Of a DNA stretch of 64,000 bases, positions 22,401 through 34,300 are shown piece after piece. Position numbers and translations under genes: made by a program. This DNA is from Morella rubra (lineage: Eukaryota; Streptophyta; Magnoliopsida; Fagales; Myricaceae). The notes under the pieces were generated by a model. That model was not told the origin of the DNA. It ran no database searches and saw only the letters and a list, made by a program, of their open reading frames with translations. Location of the stretch: contig RXIC02000164.1 in assembly GCA_003952965.2 (NCBI GenBank), positions 1 through 64,000 of the forward strand. The letters run 5' to 3'. Position 1 is the first letter of the stretch. Each line of letters starts with the position of its first letter.

Positions 22401-25400
22401 ACAATGTCAATAAATATTAATTGCGCGCCACTTAATCAGTTTAAGTAACAAGGAAAACAAACCTGCAACGTCTGCAAAAACTTCACCTTTGGAGCCTTTG
22501 TGTATAACCGGACACAGAAAAAACAGAAAGCCGCTAACAAGTGAAATAACTGTGCATCCTCCCACAATTCCAAGTATAACCTCAATCTTTGGTTGATGCA
22601 ACGCACCTGGCAATATAAGGAAACTCTCCAGATCAAGCTAGGTAAATACAGGATCAATTCTGTTTTTTAAGAAAAGTTTCTCTATGTGATATATCAGATC
22701 CTATAACCTGAATCTTCTTTCTCAGATTCACAAGGTTGAGAGATTGTGCCACAATTCAAGTTGTTTTGTCTAAAGCTGCAACAAGCAAGAACCAGGTGAC
22801 TAGCTCAAAATAAAGAGGAATAACAATAATAGACAACAAGAAGAAAGAGGAAAACATCCAGACTACCCAATTTTTAAAAAAAACAAAACAAAACAAAAAA
22901 ACATCTTTAGCTTCCACATTCCTAAAAGGATGGTGGCTCATCTCTCCCGCTCTCAAGGAATTAGCAGTCTCTAAAGTAGCACCGTTGAAGATTTATGCCT
23001 ATTTGATACTGATGCCTGTGAGAAGGTTCAATAATTCACCTTTCTCTTGGTTGCACTCCCGTTATAGGTTTGTTTATCACTCTTGACAATGGACCAATGA
23101 AGTTCAATTTCATAGCAAATTAACTATGAAAACTAGAACTGGCCTGATTCTTTTTAAACACATAATGACTACTGTAAGATCAAGGCTTCAAATGGAAAGT
23201 GAATGATAGAACCTGACAATAAGAAAATTGTTAAAGAGCATTTCTAACTTTATTGGTTACTTGTCACAACCTAGGAAAACTAGGCAAAGTTACAATATGA
23301 ATTCATGAAATTTCTTATGAAACCAGCCATGTTTGCAAACCAAAATTCTCTCCATTCCAAAATTCTCATTTACAAACATAACTAACTCAAAATTTTGGTC
23401 AAGAAAATAATAATAACAAAATTTCAAAATCAGCTCTCCCCCATCAAATCATCTCTTTCCATTACAATAAACATAAAAAATTCACTCAAATCATCTCTCT
23501 CTTCATTTTTTCACCAACTCCCATAAAATTCTATTTTTCACTACTTTTCTCTCAAAATCCAGTAAACTCTAGTCTACCTCAATTTTCACAACATTCCCAA
23601 AATTCCCATAAAATTTTGGTTTGGTTTGCAAACATGGCCAATATTGTCACCTAGTAAACAACTAATCTGGGACCTACACCCTTACACACCATCACAATCC
23701 TACTACCCAGTGTGCGAATATCACACTCTTCCAATGTCACAGGGAGTTAGTAGGTTGACTCCAATACTGTTTTCACAATCCCTGGGAATCACCAATTGTA
23801 TTCTAGGTCAAAATTACAATTGAAGCTTCCTAGGATCATTTAAAGTGCAGTTCCATCTAGAAAACAACCAGTATGGGATTTATCATTCATGTAATACCAT
23901 CACAATCATCCCATACAATGTGGAACTCAATCTGAGAAATCGCAAATTACTTGCAATGGAATTGAGAGAATATATACTGAGGTTCATTGGATACCTGTCA
24001 TCCCAATATGGGTTTCAGTGATCTAAGCTGTAGTCTACAGGGTTTCAAGAAGAGAAACACAAATTACAATCTTGTCTTATTCACTGTGGGAAACACAACT
24101 TAGGTCGGTAAAATCCCAACTGTACAATGTAAGTACTACCTGTGCAAACGGGTCCCAACCATCTTGCAAACCCTTTTTTCCTGTACTCTAGAAGTATCTC
24201 TCTATGGTATTGCAAGGTCATGGACATAAGGAGAAATAGTATCGGGTTAAAATCTTGCAATGCAACATGATGTACACAAGAACATTTATGGATACAAATC
24301 CTAGAACTATGTCCTTCAATGATACTTGAGATATACAAACTCATTGTAATTGATGCAGTTCATACTCGTATTCTTGAATCTGGAATAAATGCTTAGGAAT
24401 CTGACCGCTGAGATTATTTGAATTGAGCAGACTGCAAAAAGAGTTTCAACAATGCCTTCAAAATACTGAAAGAGCATCCCAAAATAATTTAAATTGTTCT
24501 ATACAAATTTATCGTATCATCTCTACATCATACAAGAGATTACATACAAACTAGTTAACGTGGGAAGAGTTGAAAGTGAGTCAGGAATAGTCCCACTGAG
24601 ATTGTTTTGACTTAAATTCCTGCTTGAACAATAAAGAAAAAACACCTTTAAAAGAGATTATGGACGATAGATACTATGATTAGTATCTTGAAAACTAAAG
24701 ATAGTGCAGAGGAATCACTTACAAGACCCGAAGCTTTTTAAGATTGCCAAGGGAAGATGGTATTTCACCTGATAAAGTATTGTTTCCCAAATCCAAAATG
24801 TCCAAACTTCTAAGATTTCCAAACTCTTTGGGTATCTCACCAGTTATGTTATTTCCTGGCAGTCTACTGCATGATCAATGAAGCACAGGGGGAGTATTAT
24901 TTAAAGTACTTTGTATCTAAAGCATGCATTGAGAAATCCACCAAATAATAATGGCAAAGGCCTCTTCCTAAGGAAACAAAACCCATCGAAGCTTAACACC
25001 CAGCAAGTTCTATTTTCAACTCCCAGAAAGATAAATGCCTGCACCATAATGATTTGATTCAAAAATCCAGGGTACCTGAAATCATTTGCCTTTTGCTTTA
25101 AGGATTAGAATGTATCAAATTAGTAGATTCTTTTTCCAACTTGTCCTGTTGTGGAATTCGAAGTCCCTTTTTTTCCTTTTTTGTTGTTGCCTGAATGGAA
25201 TTCTAACTTTTCATTTCAAAGAATAATGAAAAGGAATATAAGATACTCTTTCTGTTTTTTCAATTATGTTGAATAGGAATAATGAAAAGGAATACAAGGT
25301 TGACCAGCACAAACATTATCCAAGGATAGTTTGGTTAAAGAATTTATCATAAGGGATGCTTGGCATACATTTTCCCACTTATTTTTTGTAGCCTTCATTA

Positions 25401-26412
25401 TCACAGTGAAATCTTCTCCAATGGAAGAAAAAGACAGGATCACTAATAGGAATAAAGCCCAGTACAGCTTAAAATATTAATACACATTGTAGAATCGACA
25501 TTGGCTGCACCAGTGCTTTTCATACTTACAGAGTTGAAAGAGTCTCTAGAATTCTTATATCTGGGGACAAGGTTCCACTGAATCCCATCGATGAAAATTT
25601 TCTGTACCAAACAATATATATAAGCATAGACCAGATAAAAAGTTTGTAGATATTCAATCATTTAACACAACCTTGCAAGAATTAAGGAAGTTGTGACCTG
25701 TCGAGAGCATCATCACCAAGTATAATGTGATTAAGAAATGGTAATGTACATTAACTAGGTTCTTACATGCTGACAACTTTTTCATTACCGTCGCACAGAA
25801 CATATTTCCAATTGCAAGGACTTATTGCACTTGCGTACCAATCTGTGAGCTGATCAGGAGAAGCCCTCAATGAATCCTTCAGTGCCAACAGGGCATCAAC
25901 TGAAACAAAATACTGGAATCCTCACCATCCAATCAAGCTAGGATGTTAATCAAAATAGTTATCAGGATTTTAAGACACAGTCGATCAGGTTAAAACTAAC
26001 TTAAATATCTTCCAAGGAATAAACAATATTGTAGTCTAATAGACTGTTTCCAAAATCTTCTCCTAAGACTGCCCACCCCTAAGTCATGCTACTTCTATCA
26101 CCGTGTACTTATTAAAGAAAAAGAAGCACCTACCTTCTCAAACCAAAATAGGTCTACTCTATCTTTTCCCCCCTCCTTTCCCTAGACCAATAAGTAAGCC
26201 TTTTCGGTGATGACATGTAAACTAGTAGCGGAAGTGAAATAGTAATTATACTTGGGATCCCTTTATTCTGTTTGAACAAAGTAAATGTTGGGGCTTACAA
26301 AATCAAGTTTAAATGTTAGGAACAGCATCATACCTTGAGGTTCAGGCATTACAAAAGACTGCAAGCAATGGAATATCAAAGCAGTGAACAGCAGTCCCAT
26401 TTTCAATGACAT
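13493..26412 (-). CDS. LRR receptor-like kinase, gene 1 (SERK-like, At5g10290/At5g65240 type), with duplicated exons
   Basis: Single-pass receptor kinase of LRR subfamily II, plasma membrane. Coding exons on the minus strand: 26412-26334, 25899-25767, 25601-25530, 24866-24723, [24619-24548, 24431-24366, 22775-22708, 22606-22463] or the duplicate cassette [21114-21046, 20929-20864, 19285-19218, 19116-18973], then 17336-16995, 15004-14610, 13789-13493. All junctions are GT-AG and phases agree. One cassette gives 603 residues: signal peptide, LRRNT with SPCNW, four to five LRRs, one helix, and a kinase with GQGGFG (293-298), Lys314, HRD (411-413) and DFG (431-433). It ends NQEAI, six residues short of gene 2's ELSGGR tail. 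Including both cassettes frameshifts. Substitutions at positions where gene 2 keeps Arg (KWL for KRL, ELL for ERL) suggest relaxed constraint. An in-frame ATG at 26457 is an alternative start. Confidence 0.85.
15889..16960 (-). mobile_element. deleted gypsy-type LTR retrotransposon in intron of receptor-kinase gene 1
   Basis: On the minus strand a purine tract aagagggagag (16368-16358) is followed at once by tgatgtagggc. This is how a polypurine tract meets the 5' end of a 3' LTR. Sequence before the tract (caacttgatgtcaagtttct) resembles the C-terminal end of gypsy pol as I recall it. The LTR would run 16357-15889 and end in ca. Its interior (about 16088-16205) recurs with divergence at about 16708-16820, as part of a truncated 5' LTR. 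The matching intron in gene 2 is 630 bases against 1,990 here, which fits an insertion. Confidence 0.55.
16088..16820. repeat. pair of diverged direct repeats about 620 bp apart
   Basis: Blocks 16088-16205 and 16708-16820 share ordered words: aaagtt-ctagaag, tagag-gcc/tcc-tgaaaa, acaaag and aacaaaaagaaaa. They are best read as parts of the two LTRs of the deleted element in this intron. Confidence 0.5.
17868..21166. repeat. intragenic tandem duplication, unit A
   Basis: Head-to-tail copy of the segment at 21167-24674. It carries exons 6-9 of gene 1 (21114-21046, 20929-20864, 19285-19218, 19116-18973) and their introns. From about 18550 to 20940 it is almost identical to unit B, offset about 3,480-3,500. 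Its left 650 bases are more diverged, mostly by indels. Exon 6 here is three bases shorter than in unit B, removing one residue in frame. All splice sites are kept. Confidence 0.9.
19828..20137. mobile_element. MITE with terminal inverted repeats, in unit A intron
   Basis: Starts gccatgtttgcaaaccaaa and ends, read on the minus strand, with gccatgtttgcaaaccaaac. The terminal inverted repeat is about 19 bp. The interior is AT-rich and without coding potential. It lies in the large intron between exons 7 and 8 and is duplicated with the segment. I could not identify the target-site duplication. Confidence 0.65.
21527..21886. repeat. local duplication with many small deletions, only in unit B
   Basis: Bases 21527-21734 correspond to 18193-18400 in unit A. 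Bases 21735-21886 repeat the same stretch but lack several blocks of about 5-11 bases each, while the kept words are identical. Non-coding intron sequence. Confidence 0.7.
23326..23638. mobile_element. MITE copy in unit B intron
   Basis: Same element as at 19828-20137, with a few single-base indels. It was copied as part of the segmental duplication, not by a second transposition, because the flanks also match. Confidence 0.65.
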
Positions 26413-28133
26413 CAATTCAATGAAATGAAGTGTGATCAGTACACGAAGGAGAGCCATCCCTCCAGTGACATCCCGGCATTCATTTGCAAAATATTAGCTT
26501 TGCAGTAGACACTATATAATTTGAATTGGGGAGAAATCTCATATGCAGGGAGTTAATCAATAGCAACTTGTATGCTTGTGCTTGTCACATGGCAAATAGG
26601 AGAGCGTCCATGAGTCTTCGTGATAGATAGTCTTCTTCTGGTACATAACTGCAGAAGGATTATACCACAATACTGAACATCTTTACCAATGCACACAGAA
26701 GTGAACTGACGGACTTAGAGTCAAAGGGTTTACATGTCCTGTCCTGGTACCTTTCTTTTTTCTTTCATTATTGTGCGCCTTAAAATGTCAAGTCAGATAC
26801 ACATAGAGGAAAAAGCTATAAAAACTTTATTCAGCTACAAATCCATAAAAATATTATTGCAGCCATATGGTTGAGAGTAGCCAAACCTGACTGCCTTGGG
26901 CACTGCCGGTGGGATGGAATTTTTCTAGGAAAAGCCAAGTGAGCTGACACTTTCCCTTATTGTCTATGGTTCCCTATTCATTGCATTTTGTGTTGATTTG
27001 GGTTAATTAAACAGGATTTGAGTCAATTAAAAAAATAATAAATAAATCTCAGATACACTATAATTCTGGGTATCTTTTTTACTTTTTGGGCTCGGCTGTA
27101 AGACGTTGTAATTGATTATTCAACTATGAAATTTAGGTTGGTTGTGACAACAGGCAGAACAATTAGCAACTAGGATTTCAAGCTGGGTCTAAATTTAGGA
27201 TTCTTATACTACATTACAGAACTTAGTTTTCAATAATTCTGTGATCTTCATGATTTTACCCTTATCCCAGTGATATTTGGTGTATTTGACCTTGGTGTTG
27301 AGTCTATGTAACCTTGCACTTATATGATGTCTATTTAACGTCTATGTGCCATCAATGATGATTGATAGTCAATGTGACATCTCAAAATTCAGATTTATTT
27401 AACGCCATTTTCTGCTTTGTATACTAGTTATTAGCTCACTCATCTTTGTGCTATGAGATTTCAAAAGCAAGATAATTGCCCCAATGAGTTGAGCCTAAAT
27501 ATTTAAGGATGGTTTGACTAGATGGTGAAGATTATTTGTGGTTAGGGAATTCCTCATTGCTTTGATGGCTATCTTTCCTGAACTGTATTTGGCGATTTTT
27601 TCTCAGTATTCTATGTTTTAAAAAGCATCAATGAGTCAGGACCATTGGAGGAGTTTTGGACTTTGCCATGCCAACTCCTGCTAGGAGAACACGCTTGGGA
27701 GAGGATTTTTTTTTTTTTTTTTTTTCTTTATGTGTTGTAGGATTGATAACTTGTAGTTAGTGGTTAGCCTATAGGTTACAGAACTCTAACTTACTCTTGA
27801 ACTAAAATTTGATAGGGTAATCTCTGTACATGTTCTTATGGAGATAATTTTAGCATGCACTAGAACCATTTTGGAGTTTAGACTATAAATAAAAATAAAA
27901 TTCAAACCAACTCAAATCACTTCGATTACTTACAGCCAAAAAGGTAAAAACGTAACTACTCAGCTTTGGTTGCCGCGCTAGAAAGATGATGTGGGAAAAA
28001 TAAAAGAAAACCATTTCGAAAATGTAACCGTATCTTTTCCGCTCGTTCACTTTCTGAAAACGGAAGACCTCAACTTGGTCAAAATAACAAAATTTGAAAC
28101 AAGAAGAAGGAGAAGAAGAAGAAGAAGAAATAC

Positions 28134-28310
28134 CTGTTGCTTTGAATCAGATAAGCGAAGGCCAAGGGAGAATGCTCCGAAGGAAGCACTGATTAGAAGT
28201 AACAGGGCTTTCTTTTTCTGGAGGAACGGATATTTGCTGAAGCTTAGCTGGCCGACTTCCTCAGAGAGAAGTGCTTTGGCAGACTGGCAGTGAGAGCAAA
28301 CTGAAGAGAC
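28134..28310 (-). other. untranslated first exon of receptor-kinase gene 1
   Basis: Resembles 38915-39080 of gene 2 (shared aagcttagctggc and gcactgat/gcactgact words). It ends at a donor caacag|gtatttctt at 28134. It has no start codon in frame with the signal peptide and is followed by a 1.7-kb intron. The 5' limit is approximate. Confidence 0.55.
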
Positions 28311-28395
28311 GCTTATCTGTTTTTTTGCTCTCTAAAATTTAAGGTGTCTGTGGATTTTGGGAGTTAACATCGGTCACATCATAATGATTGAAAGT

Positions 28396-28640
28396 TCATG
28401 GAAGAAGGCTACAATATTGCTATAAAACTGCTAGTCCAGACTCAGAGTGCGCATACTGCCATAGTCAATGGTGGGTTCCACTCCATGATCCACAGCGTCG
28501 GCACGGACATGGAGGTTTCGCTGTTTTCACGCATGTGTCGCTTGGACTACTTATCTTGTGACAGTTTGAAGACGCTTTTTTTTTTTTTTTTTTCTAAGTG
28601 AAGTTTGAGGAGGCCTTCCACTTTTTCAACTTCTTTTAGA
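28396..28640 (-). promoter_or_regulatory. upstream region of gene 1 with blocks shared with gene 2
   Basis: In the same order as at 39155-39360 I see agaagg-ctataa-like, gtgggttccactcca, acggacatgga, ttttcacgcatgtgtc and gaggccttccacttt. Their order and spacing upstream of both first exons suggest a promoter retained after gene duplication. No defined TATA box was assigned. Confidence 0.4.
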
Positions 28641-28739
28641 TTACCTTCACTTAAAAAATAATAATAATTATAATAATAAGACAGCAAGGAACTATGTTAC
28701 CATCATGTTGGCCTAATCCCTCGTGTAGATTCTTTACTG

Positions 28740-29550
28740 CAGCGGCGGAGTTAAAGGCGGTCAAGTCGGGGCGGCCACCCCCTCCGGCTGTTTTTTTTTT
28801 TTTTTTTTTTTTTTACATGTGGGTATCTTACCATTTCTGTGCAATTTTTGCGTTTTTAATCGAAAAAATGAGGAAAATATGTATTAAGATGTTTTGGGTT
28901 TTTCATTTTTTTTATTCTGAAAAGTGAATTTTCTAGTCAACTAAATAATTGTACTGAAATAAGTTGCTAAGTAGATTTCTTTTTTTGGCAAAAAAGGGAT
29001 ACTTTTTTACAAACACAATTCTCAAGTCTTTAGCAAATGTGTTATGACTTATAAGGAAGTTAAGTCTCTAACTTCTAAATTTTCCTAAAAATTGAGTCGA
29101 TTTTTTATTTCTAAATATATTTACTTATAGTTGTTGATGCTTTATATATTAAATAGATTTCATCCTAAATGCTATATTCATCAATTGACTATCCATGTCA
29201 AAGGCATGAAGACACTTTGTGAACTTAAACTATAAATTTTTGCTCAATCAAGTCTATGCTGAATTGGATTTTGGGATTGTTTATTTCACACATAGTCCAT
29301 TGTGATTTGTTGAAGGTTATTATTTTTAATTTAAATTAGTGAATTAGTTGATAAATTTTAGTTTAGTTTAGATAATTGATAAATTTTCGATAAAAAAAAA
29401 TACTCAAGTAGCGTGAAATTGTCTAATATCCTAATGTAAAAAAAAAATTTTACTCTAAGACATTTTTTGCATTATATAGGAAAAAATCTTTTTTTGTCAT
29501 TTCACCTTAAGAGTTTATCCCCCCTCAACTTAAGTCCTGATCCTTCACTG
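28740..29550. mobile_element. hAT-like non-autonomous element
   Basis: The left end is cagcggcggagttaaagg. The right end on the minus strand is cagtgaaggatcaggactta. Both fit the plant hAT end pattern CAGTGGCGGA, and inside both a G-rich segment follows. ttcttta occurs just outside each end (28730-28736 and 29551-29557), a possible imperfect target duplication. The interior is AT-rich with no transposase. Confidence 0.45.
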
Positions 29551-29557
29551 TTCTTTA

Positions 29558-29820
29558 GGATAGTGCACACAAAATAAGCCCATAGTCTCGTGCTGGCAAA
29601 TTTAGGACTTGTTTAATGATAAGAACATCAAACTCACACTCATATTACTTGAACTTGATACGTTGAGCCCATAAAGTACAATCTCCCAATTATTAGGCTA
29701 GAGGCCTAGGGAGCAGATTCCTTCCAATTTTTCATAGCGAGGAGGGAGAGAGTTGCAAGTTCTGCGTAATTTTAGCACATATATATGTTTCTTGAAAAAG
29801 AAAAAAAACACATGGATACG

Positions 29821-29871
<51 letters not shown>

Positions 29872-30835
29872 GTATTGGAGTTATATATAACTCAACAAGT
29901 GATGGACTGAACTGAAAGATACAGGATAGAGAGACATGTTTTTAGGGACTAATTTGTAATTTTATAGAACTGTAATTATATTTATGTCTAATTTTTAATT
30001 AAGAAATGTTGACCATTAAAAATTAAGAAAGTGATAAATAATTCCTTGAAGTAAAGAAAGTGAAGATATCAAAAATTAAACATAGATTGTGTGCTCATCT
30101 TCAAAGCAAAAAAAAAAAAAAAACTTCTCGCATTGCCCTGCCAGTAAAGCAAAATTTCAGGCCCTTATAACGGGCAATTTTTCCGAGATCTAATAGATTA
30201 ATAGATTTTGTTTGAATAGACAATTTTCCGTTCTCACGTTCTTCTTCGTGGTATTCTTCTCCATTAATACTATGGAAATCTCGTAAAAAAGTGTCCCCTT
30301 ACAAAAAAAAATAAAAAATAAAATAACTCTAAGAGACCTGATCCTTGAGTTACACAATCCACTTGATCGGTGAATAAAATTTTGAGTTATATACTCATTT
30401 CGTCCCTAAATTTTGGCCCATTTTAACAAATTATCCTTCAATTTTCAAATTGATCTTAGAGATCCTAAGTTTATATTTTGTCAAAAAAATCACTCTTAAA
30501 ATTCCATTCTCAAAGTCATCGGTTCACAAGTTAGCTCCAACACTTGTCACTCAAAACTAAAATCATGTGACTTAAAACAACTCTGACCTTAGAAAGTGTT
30601 GCACACGTGTAATCAACAGTATACGAGCATAGAATCAAAGATGCTGAGGGATGGTTCATGACATTAAGCACCTGTGACCTTTTGGTTCCCAAGAGGTTTT
30701 GGTACTGACAGTTGGAACACCTGAGACAATGAGCGTTCAAGAGGAACCTTTAAAATCTCACATAAAAATCACCGACTTCGTTTTCTCTTTGAAATCACAA
30801 TCCCAAGTACAGCACCACAAATAGAGATAAAGTAT
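29558..30835. other. spacer between gene 1 and gene 2, no gene
   Basis: AT-rich, with an AAT microsatellite and several A runs. No frame shows a recognisable motif. Confidence 0.5.
29821..29871. repeat. (ATA)n microsatellite
   Basis: Seventeen uninterrupted ATA trinucleotides. Confidence 0.95.
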
Positions 30836-30925
30836 TCCAGTGAAGCTCTCTTAACAATGGCAGGCATCGATTAGACTCAACTGCACCATCAACCTTGAAG
30901 AGGTGGATCTTGAGACATGGAAGAG
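30836..30925 (+). pseudogene. small plant protein family, copy 3 (decayed)
   Basis: From 30840 the plus strand reads SEALLTMAGID, then TAG at 30872. After a one-base shift it reads CTINLEE. These are the same words, in the same order, as in the ORFs at 8772 and 11337 (EALAMAG-D, then LEEW). The start codon and the PPPHLL segment are gone. It lies about 440 bases beyond the stop of receptor-kinase gene 2, as copy 2 lies beyond gene 1, so it probably duplicated together with the kinase gene. Confidence 0.5.
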
Positions 30926-31360
30926 ACACTACAGTATCTTCGGGCTGAGCGCCAGCAGTGAGTGTGGCAAATGTAGCAAGCTGATGATGAAACAATCATA
31001 GGAGGAGTCAATCATATAACTCAGATTTTGTTATATTTCAATCGGGTGGAGTACTGAATCAGAATTGTGGCAACAAAATCAGATATCTAAAATGTATACA
31101 TTTTCATATAACAAAATGCAAGGTCTTGTAACTAATGAGCTTGATCACAGACCCAATTGAACACACAACAAAAGTACAGAAAAAATATGAGAAATAAAGA
31201 GAAAGAGGAGCTTGAATCAAGCCCAGCAACACATCAGAGACCGTTATTCTTTTAATCGGATGTAAACCGACCATATCTAAGATAATCATTAAGCTAATTT
31301 ACCAAAAAGAGTACACATGCCTATAATCTTGGGGGAATGGACCCAGACTTATCCGTTACC

Positions 31361-34300
31361 TCATCTTCCCCCAGACAACTCGATAGCATCTTGGTTATAA
31401 ACAGAATCTTCTCCCCAGTCAAATCTCCTTTGTAGTCTCTCATACTCCTGCCTTCGAGTAACCTCAACATGTTGCCATTCTTCCCACCTTTCAGCCAGTC
31501 CCTCTCCTTCCAGCATCCGTACTACATCTGACATTGCTGGTCGGTCCTCTGGTGATGATTGGGTACAAAGCAATGCAACTTGAATCATCATTTCCACCTC
31601 TTGAATGCCGTAATTTTTGGTTAGGTTGGGATCTACAATAGCATCAAGTCTCTTCTCTCTTTCCAGCTTCTTGACCTTGAAAAGGAGCAAAACAGAATTT
31701 GTTAGCTAGAAAGTAAAGGCTCAAAAGAGTTCCAAATTTTGAACTTTAAATCCCGACCATGGGACCAACAAGCATACATAAAATGGATTGTTCATCATGC
31801 TGTCGGAGGCAGAGCCGCCACAAATTCTTCCTTCAAGTATACATCATTAAGCGACAAGAATGAGCAGAAGTCACACATCCAAAAGAAAAAGCACGAGCCA
31901 TTGCTAAATATGTACAGTCATTTCAAGCACTACAAAACTGGGTAACTGTCTGATGTACAAATCACAGGTGGACAATAAGCAACAGAACTCCCAGCTTGAG
32001 TGAGCATGCAATTCCCACAATAAGAGTAAGGAATTAAGGAAATAATAAATGGTTTGAAACCAAATAGGAAGAAATCCATCTTCATATGTATGTTACTTCC
32101 ATGAGATGAAGGAAACAACATCTTTTTGTAAAAATACATTACAAAGAAATCGAATGAGATGTTTCTATTGCAAATTAAATGTCGAAGCACAGAAGTATAT
32201 GCACCGAGATATACAAGATGTAGCATCCGTGATGGAATTAAGGGTAGAAATAAGTTAAGACAGAATAACATTGATGTGTCTGCTCCAGCTGTATATGCGT
32301 ATAAAGCATGTAGCACATTCACCATGCATAGTGTACCCATCCTAGAAATAGGTAAACCATATTGAAATCTTTAACATATGAGCCATTCATATGATTGTAT
32401 GCTACATATGATGCCAACAAGAGAGCAAGAGAGAGATGCACACAAAACTGAGACAGTTCATTACGCCGTTATCTTACATGGTCAAGCAATAAAACATCAT
32501 CTTCTTCTTCCAAGCGTGAAAAGTCAATCGCCCTTTGACCCGTCACGAGTTCTAAAAGCATGATTCCATATCCAAAAACATCAGTTCTTTCTGAAGACTT
32601 CCCAGTGGACAAGTATTCAGGTGCTATGTGGCCCATTGTCCCACGAACTTGAGTTGTCACATTAGTTTTCCGAACATCAACCAATTGTGCCAAGCCAAAA
32701 TCACCAACAACTGCTTCAAAACCTTCATCAAGTAACACATTTGCAGCCTTAACATCCCGATGAATAATTTTAGGATTGCAATGCTCATGAAGGTACTCTA
32801 GGCCACGAGCTGTCCCTAAAGCAATTCGTTTCCTTGTAGGCCAATCCAAAATGGGCTCCCCAGGTTTAACTTCTGCATCAGGGCTCAAAGTCAGCACATA
32901 TCATCATAAACACTCCTAGAAATCAGATGTAGACTGAGATTCATGCAAGGAATATAGCCAATAAGTTACATTAGAACCATATTCAAATCCTCGAGTCAGA
33001 GGATCAGAATGGTGCAAATACTCAACCACAAAGAATGGAATTGCATCACTTCTTAATAAGTCTTGACATATTTATCATCTAACTGGGTTTAGAGGCTTCA
33101 GTCCAGTAATTTAGGGCATCCCTTCAAGCAGAATCTGTCACCACTCCGATAAAATTAGAGAGTTTTACAAGGTATGTCCCATGCCAATTAAATGAATTAT
33201 TTTCCCTCGGGTAATTCTTTAAACTTTTATACCACTTGAACTTCAGGCATTTAAACAGGTTCAATGATTTTAACCAGTGCTAAGTTCACATGCTTATGGC
33301 CTTTTACTCTTGTGTGAATTCACCAATGAAAACAAGCCAGATAGTCAAGCCAATCTAGAATGCAAGCCCACTGTCATTTTACAACCATTGGGGGTGCAAA
33401 AAAAGACCATGTTCAACCGATCAGTGCATCTGTGTGTGTGTGTGTCCCTGCACTAAACTATTAACAGTTCCTATTCACATACATAACTTAAGGGGCTGAT
33501 ACCTCGGAGACAAGAGGCAACACTTAAGTTCTGCATGAAGGGATACACTAAAAGGCGTTCTGTTGTCGTTGTACAAAATCCAATCAGCCGTAAAAGATTC
33601 CTGTGAACGGCTACACTTATCATCTCAACTTCCCGCTGGAAAGCTGCATCTCCCCCAGGACTTTCATAGTCAGTTAACCGTTTCACAGCAACTTTAGTGT
33701 TATCAGAAAGCACCCCTTTATAAACTTTTCCAAAACCTCCCTGGCCTAGAACATTTTTCTCACTGAAGTTGTCCGTAGCTAGCTGCAATTCCCTCCATGA
33801 AAATCTTTTCAACTGACCAAATGCAATTCTGCGGTCAACTTCGCCTGGGCAGTGATTACAAAAGTTAAAACTACCAAAACACAATTTCTCAAAGCAGATT
33901 CCTGTGTTCACACCAAGTACCAATTCTACGAGAAAAATAACCCCAAGGAGTATTAAACAATAGAAGCGCATAAAATGCAATACACTCAAAACTAATGGAG
34001 ACTATAATAAATAAAAGAAAGCAAGAATGTAACTGAGGGATATTTTATTCCTGAATAATGCCAATACTTTCATTGCATTTTTTTTTTTTTTTTATAAGTA
34101 AGCAAATTTTATTAAAATAAAAAGAAAGTGAAAATAGAATAGGCTTTCATTGCATATTGGAACAATATAATATAAAGTATACAATAAAGAACGAAATCAC
34201 CCATGGGTCCAAGCAAACCAGGTTGCTAAACCAATACTAGCAGGACCAACATGGGTTGGGATACCACAAATGCTCCATGCCGAGCAGAGAGGGATAGCGA

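Larger units (their letters stand above)
21167..24674. repeat. intragenic tandem duplication, unit B
   Basis: Second copy of the exon 6-9 segment, lying upstream in transcription order (exons 24619-24548, 24431-24366, 22775-22708, 22606-22463). The junction with unit A is near 21166: sequence after it (aaagttagacacttaataag...) resembles sequence at 17868. Exon 6 here has the full 72 bases, as in gene 2. Unit B also holds an extra, eroded local duplication at 21527-21886 that unit A lacks. Confidence 0.9.
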
